A DNA stretch of 64,000 nucleotides, from contig CAVSPO010000015.1 in NCBI GenBank assembly GCA_963730005.1, positions 1-64,000 of the forward strand, written 5' to 3'. Under the pieces are notes generated by a model. The model saw only the letters and a list, made by a program, of their open reading frames with translations. It ran no database searches and was not told where the DNA came from. Both the position numbers and the translations under genes were made by a program. This document shows, piece after piece, positions 6,531 through 15,069 of the stretch (its first letter is position 1; each line of letters starts with the position of its first letter). The stretch is from CAVSPO01 sp963730005 (GTDB lineage: Bacteria > Actinomycetota > Actinomycetes > Propionibacteriales > Propionibacteriaceae).

Positions 6531-9443
6531 TCAGCCCAGTGCGTCCTGAGCCTCCCGGATCTTGGCCCTGGCCTCGTTGACCTGTTTCTGGTATTCCGCC
6601 AGGTCGCCGGCCTGCAGCGCCTTGTCCGCAGCTTCATAGGCTGCGGCCGCGGCTTCGAGTGCGGCCTTCACGGCCTCCGGACCGGTCTTCGGGGCCGTCT
6701 CACCGGCGGTTCCCCCGCCTGCCGGCGGCACCGCGCCCGTCGCCCCCTCGCCAGTGTCCGCGCCAGCGTCACCCTTGAACACCTTGTCCAGCGCCTCCTG
6801 AAGGGTGTCGCCGATCGCGATGTTGTCACCGAAGCGCACCACCACGAACCTCAGCACCGGGTAGGAACCCGAACTGCCCTGCATGTTGTCCTTGCGCTGG
6901 GTGTAGATCGGCTGCACGTACATCAGACCGCCGCCCACTGGCAGCGTCAGCAGGTTGCCGTAAATGGTGTCCGCTGACCCACCCATCAGGAAGGGGCGCA
7001 ACCGCTCGGCGACTGCCTGATCGGTCGTGATGGCATTGAACGTCTGCCCCGGACCGGAAATCTGCTGGGTGTCCGAAAGGCGCAACACGCGCATCTTGCC
7101 GTAGTCCGGGCTGGAGGCGTCCGCCACCACGGCGAAGTAGGCAGCCAGGTTCTCCCGGCCATTGGGCACGAACACCGCCGTCTGGCTGAACAGCGGGCCT
7201 TCGTCTCCGGGCCACTTGATCGACAGGTAATACGTCGGTTCCTTGTGGTCCTTCTGCCGCGGGTCAGCCGGCACCTGCCACAGATCGTTCTGCTGGTACC
7301 AGGTGTCGGGGTTGGTGGTGTGGTAACGGCCCAGGATCTCGCGTTGCACCTTGAACAGATCCTGCGGATAACGCATGTGGGTCAGGGTGTCCGGGCTGAT
7401 CTCGCTCTTGGGACGGACCAGCTCCGGGTAGACGCTCATCCAGGTCTGCAGCACCGGATCGGTCTCGTCCCAAGCGTACAAATCAACAGTGCCGTCATAG
7501 GCGTCAACCACGGCCTTGACCGAGTTGCGGATGTAGTTCAGGTTCTCGGCCTCAGCCTCGCCGCGGCGCGCGGTCGAGGAATCGCTGGTGGCCTGTTTCA
7601 GGTCAACCCGCTGCGAGTTCGGGTAGGAGTTCGAGGTCGTGTAGCCGTCGATGATCCACTTCACACCACCGTCCACGATGGCTGGATAGGGATCCGAGTC
7701 GACCGTCAACCAGGGCGCCACCTTCTTGACACGCTCGCTGGGCTGACGATCGTAAAGGATCTTCGACTCCTCGTTCACCCGATTGCTGAGCAACATGTTC
7801 ACATCAGTGAACCGCATGGCGTACAGCGCCCGCACGATCGGGTTGCGGATCGAAACACCGCCCTTGCCCGAGTAAGTGGTCTTCTGGGCGCCGCCACCGT
7901 CACTGCCGCCAGGGGTCTCCAACTCCCAGGGTTCCGTCCCCTCGGGCGCTCCCACCACGGCGTAGTCGGTCGACAGCTGGCCGTAGTAAATGCCGGCACG
8001 ATGCTGGGCGAGTTTGCCCACCGGCGGGATGTCGCCCACGATCCAGCTTGGTTCCCCGCTGGCCTGACGCCGGTTTCCGTAGGCGGCCACCATCGCATAG
8101 CCGTGCGTATACACGGTGTGGATGTTGTTCCAGCTCGGATCCGGTACGCCGTTCAGGTCGATCTCGCGGGCCGCCACGATGGCGTCAGTCTGCTGGCCGT
8201 CAATCGTGTAGCGGTCGACGTCGAGCACGGCCGGGAACGAGTAGTAGCTGCGAACCTGCTGCAACTGCTCGAACGTGGGTGCGATCACGGCGGGATCCAT
8301 CAGACGGATGCCGGGCAGCGCCTCGGCATCGGCCCTCAACTGACCCGCGCTGGTTGTGGTCTCGGCAGAGTAGGGCTGAACCTCGACATTGTTGATGCCG
8401 TAGGCCTGCCGGGTGGCCTCGATCTGCTTGGCGATGTACGGCTGCTCGACGATCGGTTCGTCGGGCTTGACGCTGAAGCGCTGCACAAGGCCGGGATAGA
8501 TCGTCGAAATGATCAGCGACGAGACGATCATCAGCACCAACGCTGCACCAGGGATGGTCCAGCGGCGCAACCGTGCATTGGCGAAGAACACCAGCGCAAT
8601 GATGAAGGCGATGATCGCCACCACCAGTTTGGCGGTGATGCGGACGTTGGCGTCCGTGTAGTTGATGCCGGTGAACAGCTCGTTGTTGAGGGTGGCAAAG
8701 GTGTACCGGTCGATCAGGCACTGAACGCCATAGGCAAGCATGATCAGGCCCAGCAAGATCGACAGGTGCGCCTGGGCGCTGGGCCCGAAGGGGTTTCGCA
8801 CCTCGATCTGGGGAGGCGTGCCCGCCGCTGCCTGGCCCTGGTACGCCACCCTGATGGGCGAGACCTGCAGGGAACCTGTCACCAGGTGCACCAAGGCGGC
8901 TGCGACTGTGCACACCAGCAGGATGGCCATCACCATGCCGAGGACGAACTGCCACCAGGGCAGGTCGAAAACGAAGAAGGAAACGTCCTTGTTGAAGTAG
9001 GGGTCGGCGACTCCGAACGGCTTCGCGTACCACCAGGCCATCGCGGTTTCGACCTGCGAAACAGCGGCGGTCCCGGCAAAGGCACCCAGCACCAAAGAGG
9101 GCAGCAGCACGAAGGTCTTCGTGCGCGTGCTCATCACCTCCTGGTAGCGCGACAGCGTGCCCTCTGCCTGGATGGAAGTCGGCCCCGCAGGACGAAGTCT
9201 CCAAGCGAAGTGCAGGTTGAGGGCCACTGCGATGGTCATGACCGAGCCGATCACGACGAACAAAAGCACCCCGGTCAACAGGCGGGTGCTGAAGACCTGT
9301 TCGTCGCCCAGTTCCCGGAACCACAACAGATCGGTCCAGACGCTGGAGAAGAGGGCGAAGAGGGCGATGATGGCGACCAAAACCGCCAGAGTGGGCCCGA
9401 GGGCGCCGTATCTTGCTGAGGATGTGGACCGCTGGTTTGCCAT
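6531..9443 (-). CDS. UPF0182 family integral membrane protein
   Basis: 970 aa. The N-terminal third carries about seven membrane spans (first ALGPTLAVLVAIIALFALFS), with the family motif DLLWFRELG after TM1 and a TRTKTF segment between spans. The central ~550 residues form a large, probably extracytoplasmic domain. The C-terminus is Gly/Pro/Ala-rich followed by a charged coiled coil (AYEAADKALQAGDLAEYQKQ). The start was moved to ATG 9443 because AAGGA precedes it by 5 nt; 25 upstream in-frame residues have no ribosome site. Function unknown (family COG1615). In mycobacteria the homologue also sits beside the PDZ/S16 gene, as here. Confidence 0.95.
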   Translation of the reverse strand: MANQRSTSSARYGALGPTLAVLVAIIALFALFSSVWTDLLWFRELGDEQVFSTRLLTGVLLFVVIGSVMTIAVALNLHFAWRLRPAGPTSIQAEGTLSRYQEVMSTRTKTFVLLPSLVLGAFAGTAAVSQVETAMAWWYAKPFGVADPYFNKDVSFFVFDLPWWQFVLGMVMAILLVCTVAAALVHLVTGSLQVSPIRVAYQGQAAAGTPPQIEVRNPFGPSAQAHLSILLGLIMLAYGVQCLIDRYTFATLNNELFTGINYTDANVRITAKLVVAIIAFIIALVFFANARLRRWTIPGAALVLMIVSSLIISTIYPGLVQRFSVKPDEPIVEQPYIAKQIEATRQAYGINNVEVQPYSAETTTSAGQLRADAEALPGIRLMDPAVIAPTFEQLQQVRSYYSFPAVLDVDRYTIDGQQTDAIVAAREIDLNGVPDPSWNNIHTVYTHGYAMVAAYGNRRQASGEPSWIVGDIPPVGKLAQHRAGIYYGQLSTDYAVVGAPEGTEPWELETPGGSDGGGAQKTTYSGKGGVSIRNPIVRALYAMRFTDVNMLLSNRVNEESKILYDRQPSERVKKVAPWLTVDSDPYPAIVDGGVKWIIDGYTTSNSYPNSQRVDLKQATSDSSTARRGEAEAENLNYIRNSVKAVVDAYDGTVDLYAWDETDPVLQTWMSVYPELVRPKSEISPDTLTHMRYPQDLFKVQREILGRYHTTNPDTWYQQNDLWQVPADPRQKDHKEPTYYLSIKWPGDEGPLFSQTAVFVPNGRENLAAYFAVVADASSPDYGKMRVLRLSDTQQISGPGQTFNAITTDQAVAERLRPFLMGGSADTIYGNLLTLPVGGGLMYVQPIYTQRKDNMQGSSGSYPVLRFVVVRFGDNIAIGDTLQEALDKVFKGDAGADTGEGATGAVPPAGGGTAGETAPKTGPEAVKAALEAAAAAYEAADKALQAGDLAEYQKQVNEARAKIREAQDALG

Positions 9444-9519
9444 GTAGTTCCTTGGGGCTGAGTTCAGTTCGTGCTTGCGTGGGTTCGGCTGACGGGAGGA
9501 GAAGGTTCCCCCAGCCAAT

Positions 9520-10080
9520 TCAGTTCAGGGTATCGGCCAGCGCCAGGTTCAGCGCGGGTACCATCTCTCGGCCGATCAGCAGCTCGTCGGGGTTGGCGAA
9601 CAACCTGGCCACGCTGCCCTGCCTGCCATCGCGCAGCACCCCCGCCACCAACCTGATGTCCTGGCGATGCGGATGGTCCGCCACGAACACCGCCGCATCC
9701 TCGGGATCTGCGGGAAGCTGCGGCTCGTCGCCGGCGGACAGAAAGCTTCGCTCCAGACAAAGAGCGCACCCTGCGACAGTTGGGGGCCAGGTGATCCGGC
9801 TGAGCGCCGTCAGCAGGTCTGGTACGGCGTGGAAGTCATCCTGTTCGATGGAGGACAAGGACCCGGGCAGGTCGTGAAGTTGGCCGGCCAACGAGGGCTC
9901 TGCCACAAGCAGGTCTGCCGTGGGGACAAGCGCGAACAGCCGGGCGGGTTGAGCCCAGCCGGCCCGTGCCACGTAACGTTCAATCTCGAGCAGCGCGGCA
10001 GTCAGGGCGTCCTGCTCCGGGCTTCCTGCCCGGGCTGATCGCGGCGACGTTTCCAGCGGTTCAGACACGTACTCCTCCAT
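9520..10080 (-). CDS. PPA1309 family protein
   Basis: 186 aa, soluble, no signal peptide. It matches the actinobacterial PPA1309 family by recall: N-terminal ALTAALLEIERYVARAGWAQPARLFALV, central LSRITWPPTVAGCALCLERSFL, and DIRLVAGVLRDGRQGSVARL near the C-terminus, ending in a helix with ALNLALADTLN. No catalytic motif is recognisable. The ATG directly abuts the stop of the PDZ/S16 gene upstream, so the two are translated from one message. It lies between that protease and the UPF0182 gene, the usual location of the family. Confidence 0.88.
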   Translation of the reverse strand: MEEYVSEPLETSPRSARAGSPEQDALTAALLEIERYVARAGWAQPARLFALVPTADLLVAEPSLAGQLHDLPGSLSSIEQDDFHAVPDLLTALSRITWPPTVAGCALCLERSFLSAGDEPQLPADPEDAAVFVADHPHRQDIRLVAGVLRDGRQGSVARLFANPDELLIGREMVPALNLALADTLN

Positions 10081-11130
10081 TCAGCAGCGCGGCACGCCAG
10101 CCACACCGACGGCGGTTTGCAGGTCTTTGAGCGAGGTGATCGCGTCACCGAGGTTCGTCACCTTGACCAACTCAAGCGGGGTCTCGACATTGGCCAGGTC
10201 CGGGCAGTTGCCGGCGGGCAGCAAGAACACAGCGGCCCCGGCGTTCTCGGCAGCCTTGATCCGCTCGCTGACGCCGGCGACGCTGCTGACCGCTCCGCTG
10301 GCGTCGATCTGCCCGGTGCCAGCGACTTTCACATCGCCGACCAAGCCCTCGGGGGTGATCAGATCGTAGACGCCAATCGCGAACACCAGACCGGCGCTGG
10401 GCCCCGTCACGTTCTCCTCCAACCGGAATTTGACCTCTGGTTCGTACTGATAGCTCTCGATCACGTCGACGCCGATCCGCGGGGTACGGCTGGAGGTGTT
10501 GGACGCCACTGTGCGCACGATCAGCTCCTGCTCCTGACCCTCCCGACTGATGGTCAGATGAACCTTCTCATCGAGGTCATGAGCGGCCACCGCCTGGTCG
10601 AATTCTGTCTTGGTGGACACCCGTACCCCATCGACCCGATTGATGAAGTCGCCGACTCGCAGCACGTTGTTCGAGGGGCCGGACGCGACGACGCTGGACA
10701 CCTGCGGCGCCTGGACCACAGGCACCCCCGCGGCACTCAACGCGGCGACGACGGCTCGGCGCTGGGAGCGATCCATCTCAGCGGCGTTGTCCGCTGCGAC
10801 CTGCTGCGCCACCGTCCCCACCGGATAGACAGCGTCCCGGGGCAAGACGTCGTGATTCGGCTGCAGATAGCGGAGCACAGCCTCGGGCAGACTCACCCGC
10901 GCTTCCGCCCGGGTCACCTTGACCGTGGTGATGAGCAGCTCACTTTCCGGACGGTAGGTGGGCAGCCCCTGCACATCGATGACCGCCGTGCCGTCCGGAC
11001 GGTTGCCGAGTGCGTTGAAGCTCTCGCCGGGCGACCAGGTGACGAACGGCACCGGGATCAGGGCGATCAGCGCTGCCAGGAGAACGAAAAGGGAGCCGGA
11101 AACGACTGCGGTCCAGGTCTGACGTGTCAT
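10081..11130 (-). CDS. PDZ-domain, Lon-like S16 serine protease (YlbL family)
   Basis: 349 aa. One N-terminal membrane anchor (residues ~8-30) directs the rest outside. A PDZ domain spans roughly residues 140-210 (SNNVLRVGDFINRVDGVRV). The C-terminal S16 domain has the dyad Ser245 in TGPSAGL and Lys292 in SERIKAAENAGA, so it should be active. It lacks the Lon ATPase, as in B. subtilis YlbL, which degrades a membrane or division-linked substrate. It heads the three-gene run with the PPA1309 and UPF0182 genes and is divergent from the Zincin_2 gene. Confidence 0.94.
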   Translation of the reverse strand: MTRQTWTAVVSGSLFVLLAALIALIPVPFVTWSPGESFNALGNRPDGTAVIDVQGLPTYRPESELLITTVKVTRAEARVSLPEAVLRYLQPNHDVLPRDAVYPVGTVAQQVAADNAAEMDRSQRRAVVAALSAAGVPVVQAPQVSSVVASGPSNNVLRVGDFINRVDGVRVSTKTEFDQAVAAHDLDEKVHLTISREGQEQELIVRTVASNTSSRTPRIGVDVIESYQYEPEVKFRLEENVTGPSAGLVFAIGVYDLITPEGLVGDVKVAGTGQIDASGAVSSVAGVSERIKAAENAGAAVFLLPAGNCPDLANVETPLELVKVTNLGDAITSLKDLQTAVGVAGVPRC

Positions 11131-11304
11131 CGTGCGCCTCCGTCCGCGCTCGTCTCGAATACCCGATCACCTTACCCGAGCACCCCGACGGCTCTGGCAG
11201 CCTGGGCAACCGACCCCTGGCTGGGGACTGCTGTTGGTCCGCGTCCAGATGCCTGTTGGTGTCTTGGGGTTGAATGGGACCTGACCTACGTAGGAGCAGC
11301 AGCA

Positions 11305-12720
11305 ATGGGAGACTCGGTGAACCCGTTCAATGACCACGACAACCAGGACGACCGGGCAGATCGCGGCGGCGATGACTCGTCTGGTCAGCGACCAGAGAAC
11401 AACGCCAGCGACGCCTTGTCGGAATTGTTGGCCCAACTGGGTTTGAACACCGGTGGACAGCCCCTGGACTTGAACGCGCTGATGGCCCAGATGCAACAGA
11501 TGTTCGGCCAGTCTGCAGGCAGCACCTCCGCAGGTTCGGGGGTGGACTGGGCCCAGGCCAAGCATGCGACCCGACGTCTGGTGGCCAGCCTCGGGCCGGA
11601 CCCGAGCCCCCTTCCGGATGATCAGCGCAAGGTCGCGGATGCGACTCGCCTGGCTGAACTGTGGCTGGACGAAGTGACCAGCCTCCGGCAGGTGACTGCC
11701 CCGGCTGCCTCCTGGAGTCGCGCTCAGTGGGTCGAGGAGACCATGGACTCGTGGCAGACGGTCTCAGACCCCATCGTCACCAGCATCGCAAGCGCGATGG
11801 CTGCCACCATGTCGCCCGGCGCTGAGATGCCGGCGGTGCCCGGTATGGCCGATTTGGGCAGTCTCCTGCAGCCGATGCTGCGCAGCGCCGCAGGAGCGAT
11901 GTACGCAGGCCAACTGGCTCAGACCATCGCCCAGCTGGCCACCGAGGTGCTCACTGGCACCGAGATCGGTCTGCCGCTGCTGAAGACGCCGCGGGTGGCT
12001 CTGCTCAGTCACAACTTCGAGGCTTTCAGCACGGAACTCGCGCTCAAGCCAGCTGATCTGCGCCTCTACCTCACCTTGCGTGAGGCCGCTCGGCAGCGGC
12101 TCTACGCCGGCGTCGCTTGGCTGAGCCCGCAGATCCTGGCTCTACTGGGTCACTACGCGCGGCTGATCACCATCGACCAGAGCGCCATCCATGACGCCAT
12201 GGACATCGGTGATGTCGACGAACTCACGCCCGAAAAGCTGGAAGAGGCCTCCAGGCAGCTCCAGGGACGGTTGTTCGCACCCACCAAGACTCCTGAGCAG
12301 GTGGAGATCCTGGGCCGACTGGAGACTCTGTTGGCGCTGGCCGAGGGTTGGGTGGACGAAGTGACTTCGCGGGCTGCCCAGAAGTGGCTGCCTGATCAAG
12401 CAGCCTTGAGCGAGGCCGTTCGGCGCCGTCGGGCGACCAGTGCACCCGCCCAGAAAGCCTTGCACACTCTCGTGGGTCTCGACCTGAGCCCACGTCGGAT
12501 CCGTGACGCCGGCAATCTGTGGGCAGCACTCACCCAGGCACGAGGCAGCCACGAACGCGATCAGGTGTGGGCACACCCCGACCTGATCCCCACCGCGACC
12601 GATCTGGACGATCCGATGGGTTACGTCAGCGGCGACCACACAGCCGCCATGCCTGACGACCTGGACGCGGAACTCGCCAAGCTGCTTCAGGAGGAGGGTG
12701 GCGAGGCAGATCCTCGCTGA
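11305..12720 (+). CDS. Zincin_2 / DUF2342 family putative metallopeptidase
   Basis: 471 aa. It matches the actinobacterial DUF2342 (Zincin_2, TIGR03624-like) family: an acidic, low-complexity N-terminus with Asn/Asp repeats, a DWAQAKHATRRLVA segment near residue 80, and the conserved LYLTLREAARQRLYAGVAWL helix. The start at 11305 has TAGGAG 8 nt before; the long in-frame extension to 10117 is antisense to the protease gene and was discarded. The helix reads E-A-A-R, where I expect E-x-x-H in active homologues, so metal binding is doubtful here. It ends 32 bp before the YgjP-like gene, which converges on it. Confidence 0.88.
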   Translation: MGDSVNPFNDHDNQDDRADRGGDDSSGQRPENNASDALSELLAQLGLNTGGQPLDLNALMAQMQQMFGQSAGSTSAGSGVDWAQAKHATRRLVASLGPDPSPLPDDQRKVADATRLAELWLDEVTSLRQVTAPAASWSRAQWVEETMDSWQTVSDPIVTSIASAMAATMSPGAEMPAVPGMADLGSLLQPMLRSAAGAMYAGQLAQTIAQLATEVLTGTEIGLPLLKTPRVALLSHNFEAFSTELALKPADLRLYLTLREAARQRLYAGVAWLSPQILALLGHYARLITIDQSAIHDAMDIGDVDELTPEKLEEASRQLQGRLFAPTKTPEQVEILGRLETLLALAEGWVDEVTSRAAQKWLPDQAALSEAVRRRRATSAPAQKALHTLVGLDLSPRRIRDAGNLWAALTQARGSHERDQVWAHPDLIPTATDLDDPMGYVSGDHTAAMPDDLDAELAKLLQEEGGEADPR

Positions 12721-12752
12721 GTTGGGCCCACGCCCGGCCACTCAGGCCCCGA

Positions 12753-13382
12753 TCAACGGCCATCGCATTCGGCCGGTTCAGGCTCGTCGTCCCAAAACCC
12801 CGCCCCCGGCGACTCCGCCATCAGTCCGGCGCGTCCGGCACTCCAGCCAAGCAGATAGCCCTCAGCTCTTTCGGCCGTGGGGAAGCGTGCCAACAGCGCG
12901 CGAAAGCGCTGGGTGTGCATCGTCTCCACCAGGTGCGTCAGTTCATGCAGCAGCACGTAGTCGACCACCCAGGCAGGCATCGCCCGCAACCGGTCGGAGA
13001 GCCGAATGTCGCCGGTGGCCGACGTGCAGGACCCCCAGCGGGTGTTCTGATTGGTGACCCATCGGACACTGTGCGGACGCACCGGTTGGCCGGCCGGGCC
13101 GTCCAGCCATTGGGCGGCGAGGGCCACCGCGCGACGCTGCAGATCCGAATCCCCGCTGGGGGCCCGTCGCCGCTGCTGGGAACGGGCGAGACCGGTCAAC
13201 ATGCGGTCCACCCACGCCTGCTCTTCATGAGCGGGCAGATTGGCCGGCATCATCACGATCACTGAATCGCCCTCCACACGGGCCGAGACGGTGCGATGCC
13301 GACGACGGCTGCGGCGCAACTCCACCCGCCGGGCGCTCAGCCCCGGATAGCTGTCGGGTTCGATCGGAAAGTGTGCTTGCAC
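12753..13382 (-). CDS. YgjP/WLM-type M48 metallopeptidase
   Basis: 209 aa cytoplasmic zinc peptidase-like protein (DUF45/YgjP). HELTH (residues 146-150) with His156 downstream forms the zinc site, preceded by the family-specific NQNTRWGSCTSATGDIRLS. The start was set at GTG 13382 because TAGAGT lies exactly 7 nt upstream, the leaderless geometry used repeatedly here; an extended frame upstream runs into an inverted repeat. SprT-like enzymes of this class can act on DNA-protein crosslinks, but that role is not established for YgjP. Its 3' end converges with the Zincin_2 gene. Confidence 0.9.
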   Translation of the reverse strand: MQAHFPIEPDSYPGLSARRVELRRSRRRHRTVSARVEGDSVIVMMPANLPAHEEQAWVDRMLTGLARSQQRRRAPSGDSDLQRRAVALAAQWLDGPAGQPVRPHSVRWVTNQNTRWGSCTSATGDIRLSDRLRAMPAWVVDYVLLHELTHLVETMHTQRFRALLARFPTAERAEGYLLGWSAGRAGLMAESPGAGFWDDEPEPAECDGR

Positions 13383-13722
13383 GGCACCGACTCTAGGGGC
13401 CTGCTCGGACAGTCCCCACGCGACCATCGATCGATCTTGACGCTTGCCGACGCTGCTGGATACCGTGGGGGCAGAAGGCCCCCGGAAGGCCGACCGCATG
13501 CAGGGGAAGGCAAGCGGCCAGCACCGGGGGCCTTCTGCCCGACGCTCACCAACGGCCACCCATCACGCGGCAAGCGCTGCATCATCGAGGGCACTTTCCT
13601 GCCGTTCTGGAGCTGAGAAGTGGTTTCGGCAGCCGGGATGACTACAGTTGACGTCCGTGAGCCTGTGATGATCTTCCGACGAGCATGGCTGGCGAAACCC
13701 TAACCCCGAGCAAGGAGACGAC
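13383..13722. promoter_or_regulatory. 340-bp divergent intergenic region with 17-bp perfect inverted repeat
   Basis: It separates the YgjP-like gene (minus) from the DUF5679 gene (plus). It contains the leaderless -10 of ygjP (TAGAGT, minus 13395-13390), a perfect 17-bp inverted repeat (13469-13485, GGGCAGAAGGCCCCCGG, with 13524-13540) around a 38-nt loop, and a possible -10 TACAGT (13643-13648) for DUF5679. No gene was found in it. Confidence 0.6.
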
Positions 13723-13884
13723 ATGGCTGAGGAAATTTACGAGGGCGAGTTCTACTGCGTGAAGTGCAAGGACAAGGTCCAGTCCAAGGGCAACGTGGTC
13801 GTGAATGCCAAAGGCACTCGGATGGCCAAGGGCAAGTGCCCGGTGTGCGGCACCAACCTGAATCGCATCCTCGGCAAGGCCTGA
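13723..13884 (+). CDS. DUF5679-like small zinc-ribbon protein
   Basis: 53 aa, found by hand translation: starts MAEEIYEGEFYCVKCKDKV and ends GTNLNRILGKA. Two knuckles, CVKC (Cys12/Cys15) and CPVC (Cys39/Cys42), separated by 23 residues make a four-Cys zinc ribbon. The protein is Lys-rich. AAGGAG lies 5 nt before the ATG. It is followed by a small hairpin (13892-13908). Homologues beside the Zincin_2 and Rv3196-like genes are part of the same conserved actinobacterial neighbourhood. Function unknown; nucleic-acid or protein binding is plausible. Confidence 0.88.
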   Translation: MAEEIYEGEFYCVKCKDKVQSKGNVVVNAKGTRMAKGKCPVCGTNLNRILGKA

Positions 13885-13891
13885 TCGGCAC

Positions 13892-13908
13892 CCAGCAAGG
13901 CTTGCTGG
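13892..13908 (+). terminator. Small hairpin after DUF5679 gene
   Basis: CCAGCAAG (13892-13899) and CTTGCTGG (13901-13908) form an 8-bp palindromic stem just after the stop codon. No U-tract follows, so it may only be an mRNA 3' end stabiliser. Confidence 0.35.
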
Positions 13909-14031
13909 AGACAAGCGGCCCGCCAGAGTTCGTCCGGTGGTTCGCTTCGCCGCACCGCCGCTGAGTTGGGTGTTGTCCGACAGCAGTGTCGTGTTGTTCA
14001 TCCTGCTTTGGTGTGCACCGTGGCGCTGCTG

Positions 14032-14062
14032 CTCTGGACTGGCCACCCCCGTTGGTCCAGAG
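14032..14062 (+). promoter_or_regulatory. Hairpin just upstream of the Rv3196-like start
   Basis: CTCTGGAC (14032-14039) pairs with GTCCAGAG (14055-14062), 15-nt loop, ending 7 nt before the ATG at 14070. No clear Shine-Dalgarno is visible, so the stem could control access to the start. Confidence 0.35.
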
Positions 14063-14069
14063 TCGACTC

Positions 14070-15053
14070 ATGACCCGCCCGCGATCCCTCGCTTTGCTGC
14101 CCACTCCCGCCGCCGCCTGCCGGCGCCCGCTGCTGCTGGCCACGCCAGTCCCCCTGGATGGGGGCAGGTTGCGGTTGGCTGGTGACGACGGACGGTGGTG
14201 TGAGATCAACGACGCCGACGGGCGGCTGCGCGACGCCCTCGGGGAACTGGACGGGGTACGCCCTTGGACCGACCTGCCGACCTGGCGCGATCCGCAGTTC
14301 CGCGACCTTGCTGACACACTGCTGGCCCGTCACCTGCTCGTGGACGCCACCCCTGGGCAACCAGCACGACTGACACTGGTCGGAAGCGGTGAACTGGCTC
14401 GTGCCGTGGCTGCCCAGCTCTGCGTCAGTATGGCGTTGCGCCTTCGCATCGTCGATTCGCGGCCTCCCACCAGCGTTGGTGGCGAGCCACCGGTCTTCTT
14501 CAGCGGCGCCACGGCCCTGGTTTCCTGGCTGAGACAGAGCGGCCTTGCTGACGAACACCACAGGGTTTCCGTCGGCCCACATTGGACCCAGTTGGACACC
14601 GACACTGACCTGGTCGTGTTGGCAACAGGAACGGTGGAGCCCGATCGGGCCATCACCGAGCACCTGCTGCGTCGTGATCTGGCCTACTTGGTGGTCCGGG
14701 CACATCACGGACATGCCTGGGTGGGGCCCCTGGTGGCACCGCACAGCCCGGCTTGCCTTCGCTGTCTGGACCTGGCGATGAGCACGGATGACCCCGGCTG
14801 GCCGCAGGTGCTGTCGACACTGCTGCAGTCACCGACTGCCCCCAGCCCGGTTGCGACTGGCTGGGCGGCAGCGGTGACTGCGGCCAATGTCGGGTGGTTC
14901 CTGGCTGACGGCCGCTGCGACCTGGAGGCGTCCACTCTCGAGATGGACCAGCGTGCCACTGGGCTGCGCCGACGCAGCTGGAATCGCCACCCCGACTGCG
15001 CCTGCGGGTGGGAGCCCGCGATGTCATCACAAGATCACTTGGTTGCCTGCTGA
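14070..15053 (+). CDS. Rv3196-like / E1-ThiF or TOMM-leader-binding-like protein
   Basis: 327 aa. The middle has a Rossmann-like segment (LTLVGSGELARAVAAQLC near residue 100) and a later motif VGPLVAPHSPACLRCLDL (Cys230/Cys233), with a C-terminal NRHPDCACGW (Cys near 310 and 312). A four-Cys zinc site and the GPLVxPxxxxCxxC phrase are typical of ThiF/E1-like scaffold domains of TOMM cyclodehydratases. I see no catalytic ATP loop beyond the Gly-rich strand. The ATG at 14070 was preferred over an upstream ATG whose extra residues look like intergenic read-through. It converges on uvrD2 (16-bp gap). It is a conserved actinobacterial neighbour of the Zincin_2 gene; function unknown. Confidence 0.78.
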   Translation: MTRPRSLALLPTPAAACRRPLLLATPVPLDGGRLRLAGDDGRWCEINDADGRLRDALGELDGVRPWTDLPTWRDPQFRDLADTLLARHLLVDATPGQPARLTLVGSGELARAVAAQLCVSMALRLRIVDSRPPTSVGGEPPVFFSGATALVSWLRQSGLADEHHRVSVGPHWTQLDTDTDLVVLATGTVEPDRAITEHLLRRDLAYLVVRAHHGHAWVGPLVAPHSPACLRCLDLAMSTDDPGWPQVLSTLLQSPTAPSPVATGWAAAVTAANVGWFLADGRCDLEASTLEMDQRATGLRRRSWNRHPDCACGWEPAMSSQDHLVAC

Positions 15054-15069
15054 ACGGTTGTGGTGCTCG

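Noticed and set aside
7245..9419. 724-aa plus-strand open frame antisense to the UPF0182 gene
   Set aside because: The minus-strand protein has membrane spans and family motifs. The plus-strand frame is a codon-bias shadow, Gly/His/Arg-rich with no domain.
10117..11304. 396-residue N-terminal extension of the Zincin_2 gene
   Set aside because: Antisense to the PDZ/S16 protease; the ATG at 11305 has a good ribosome site and matches the family N-terminus.
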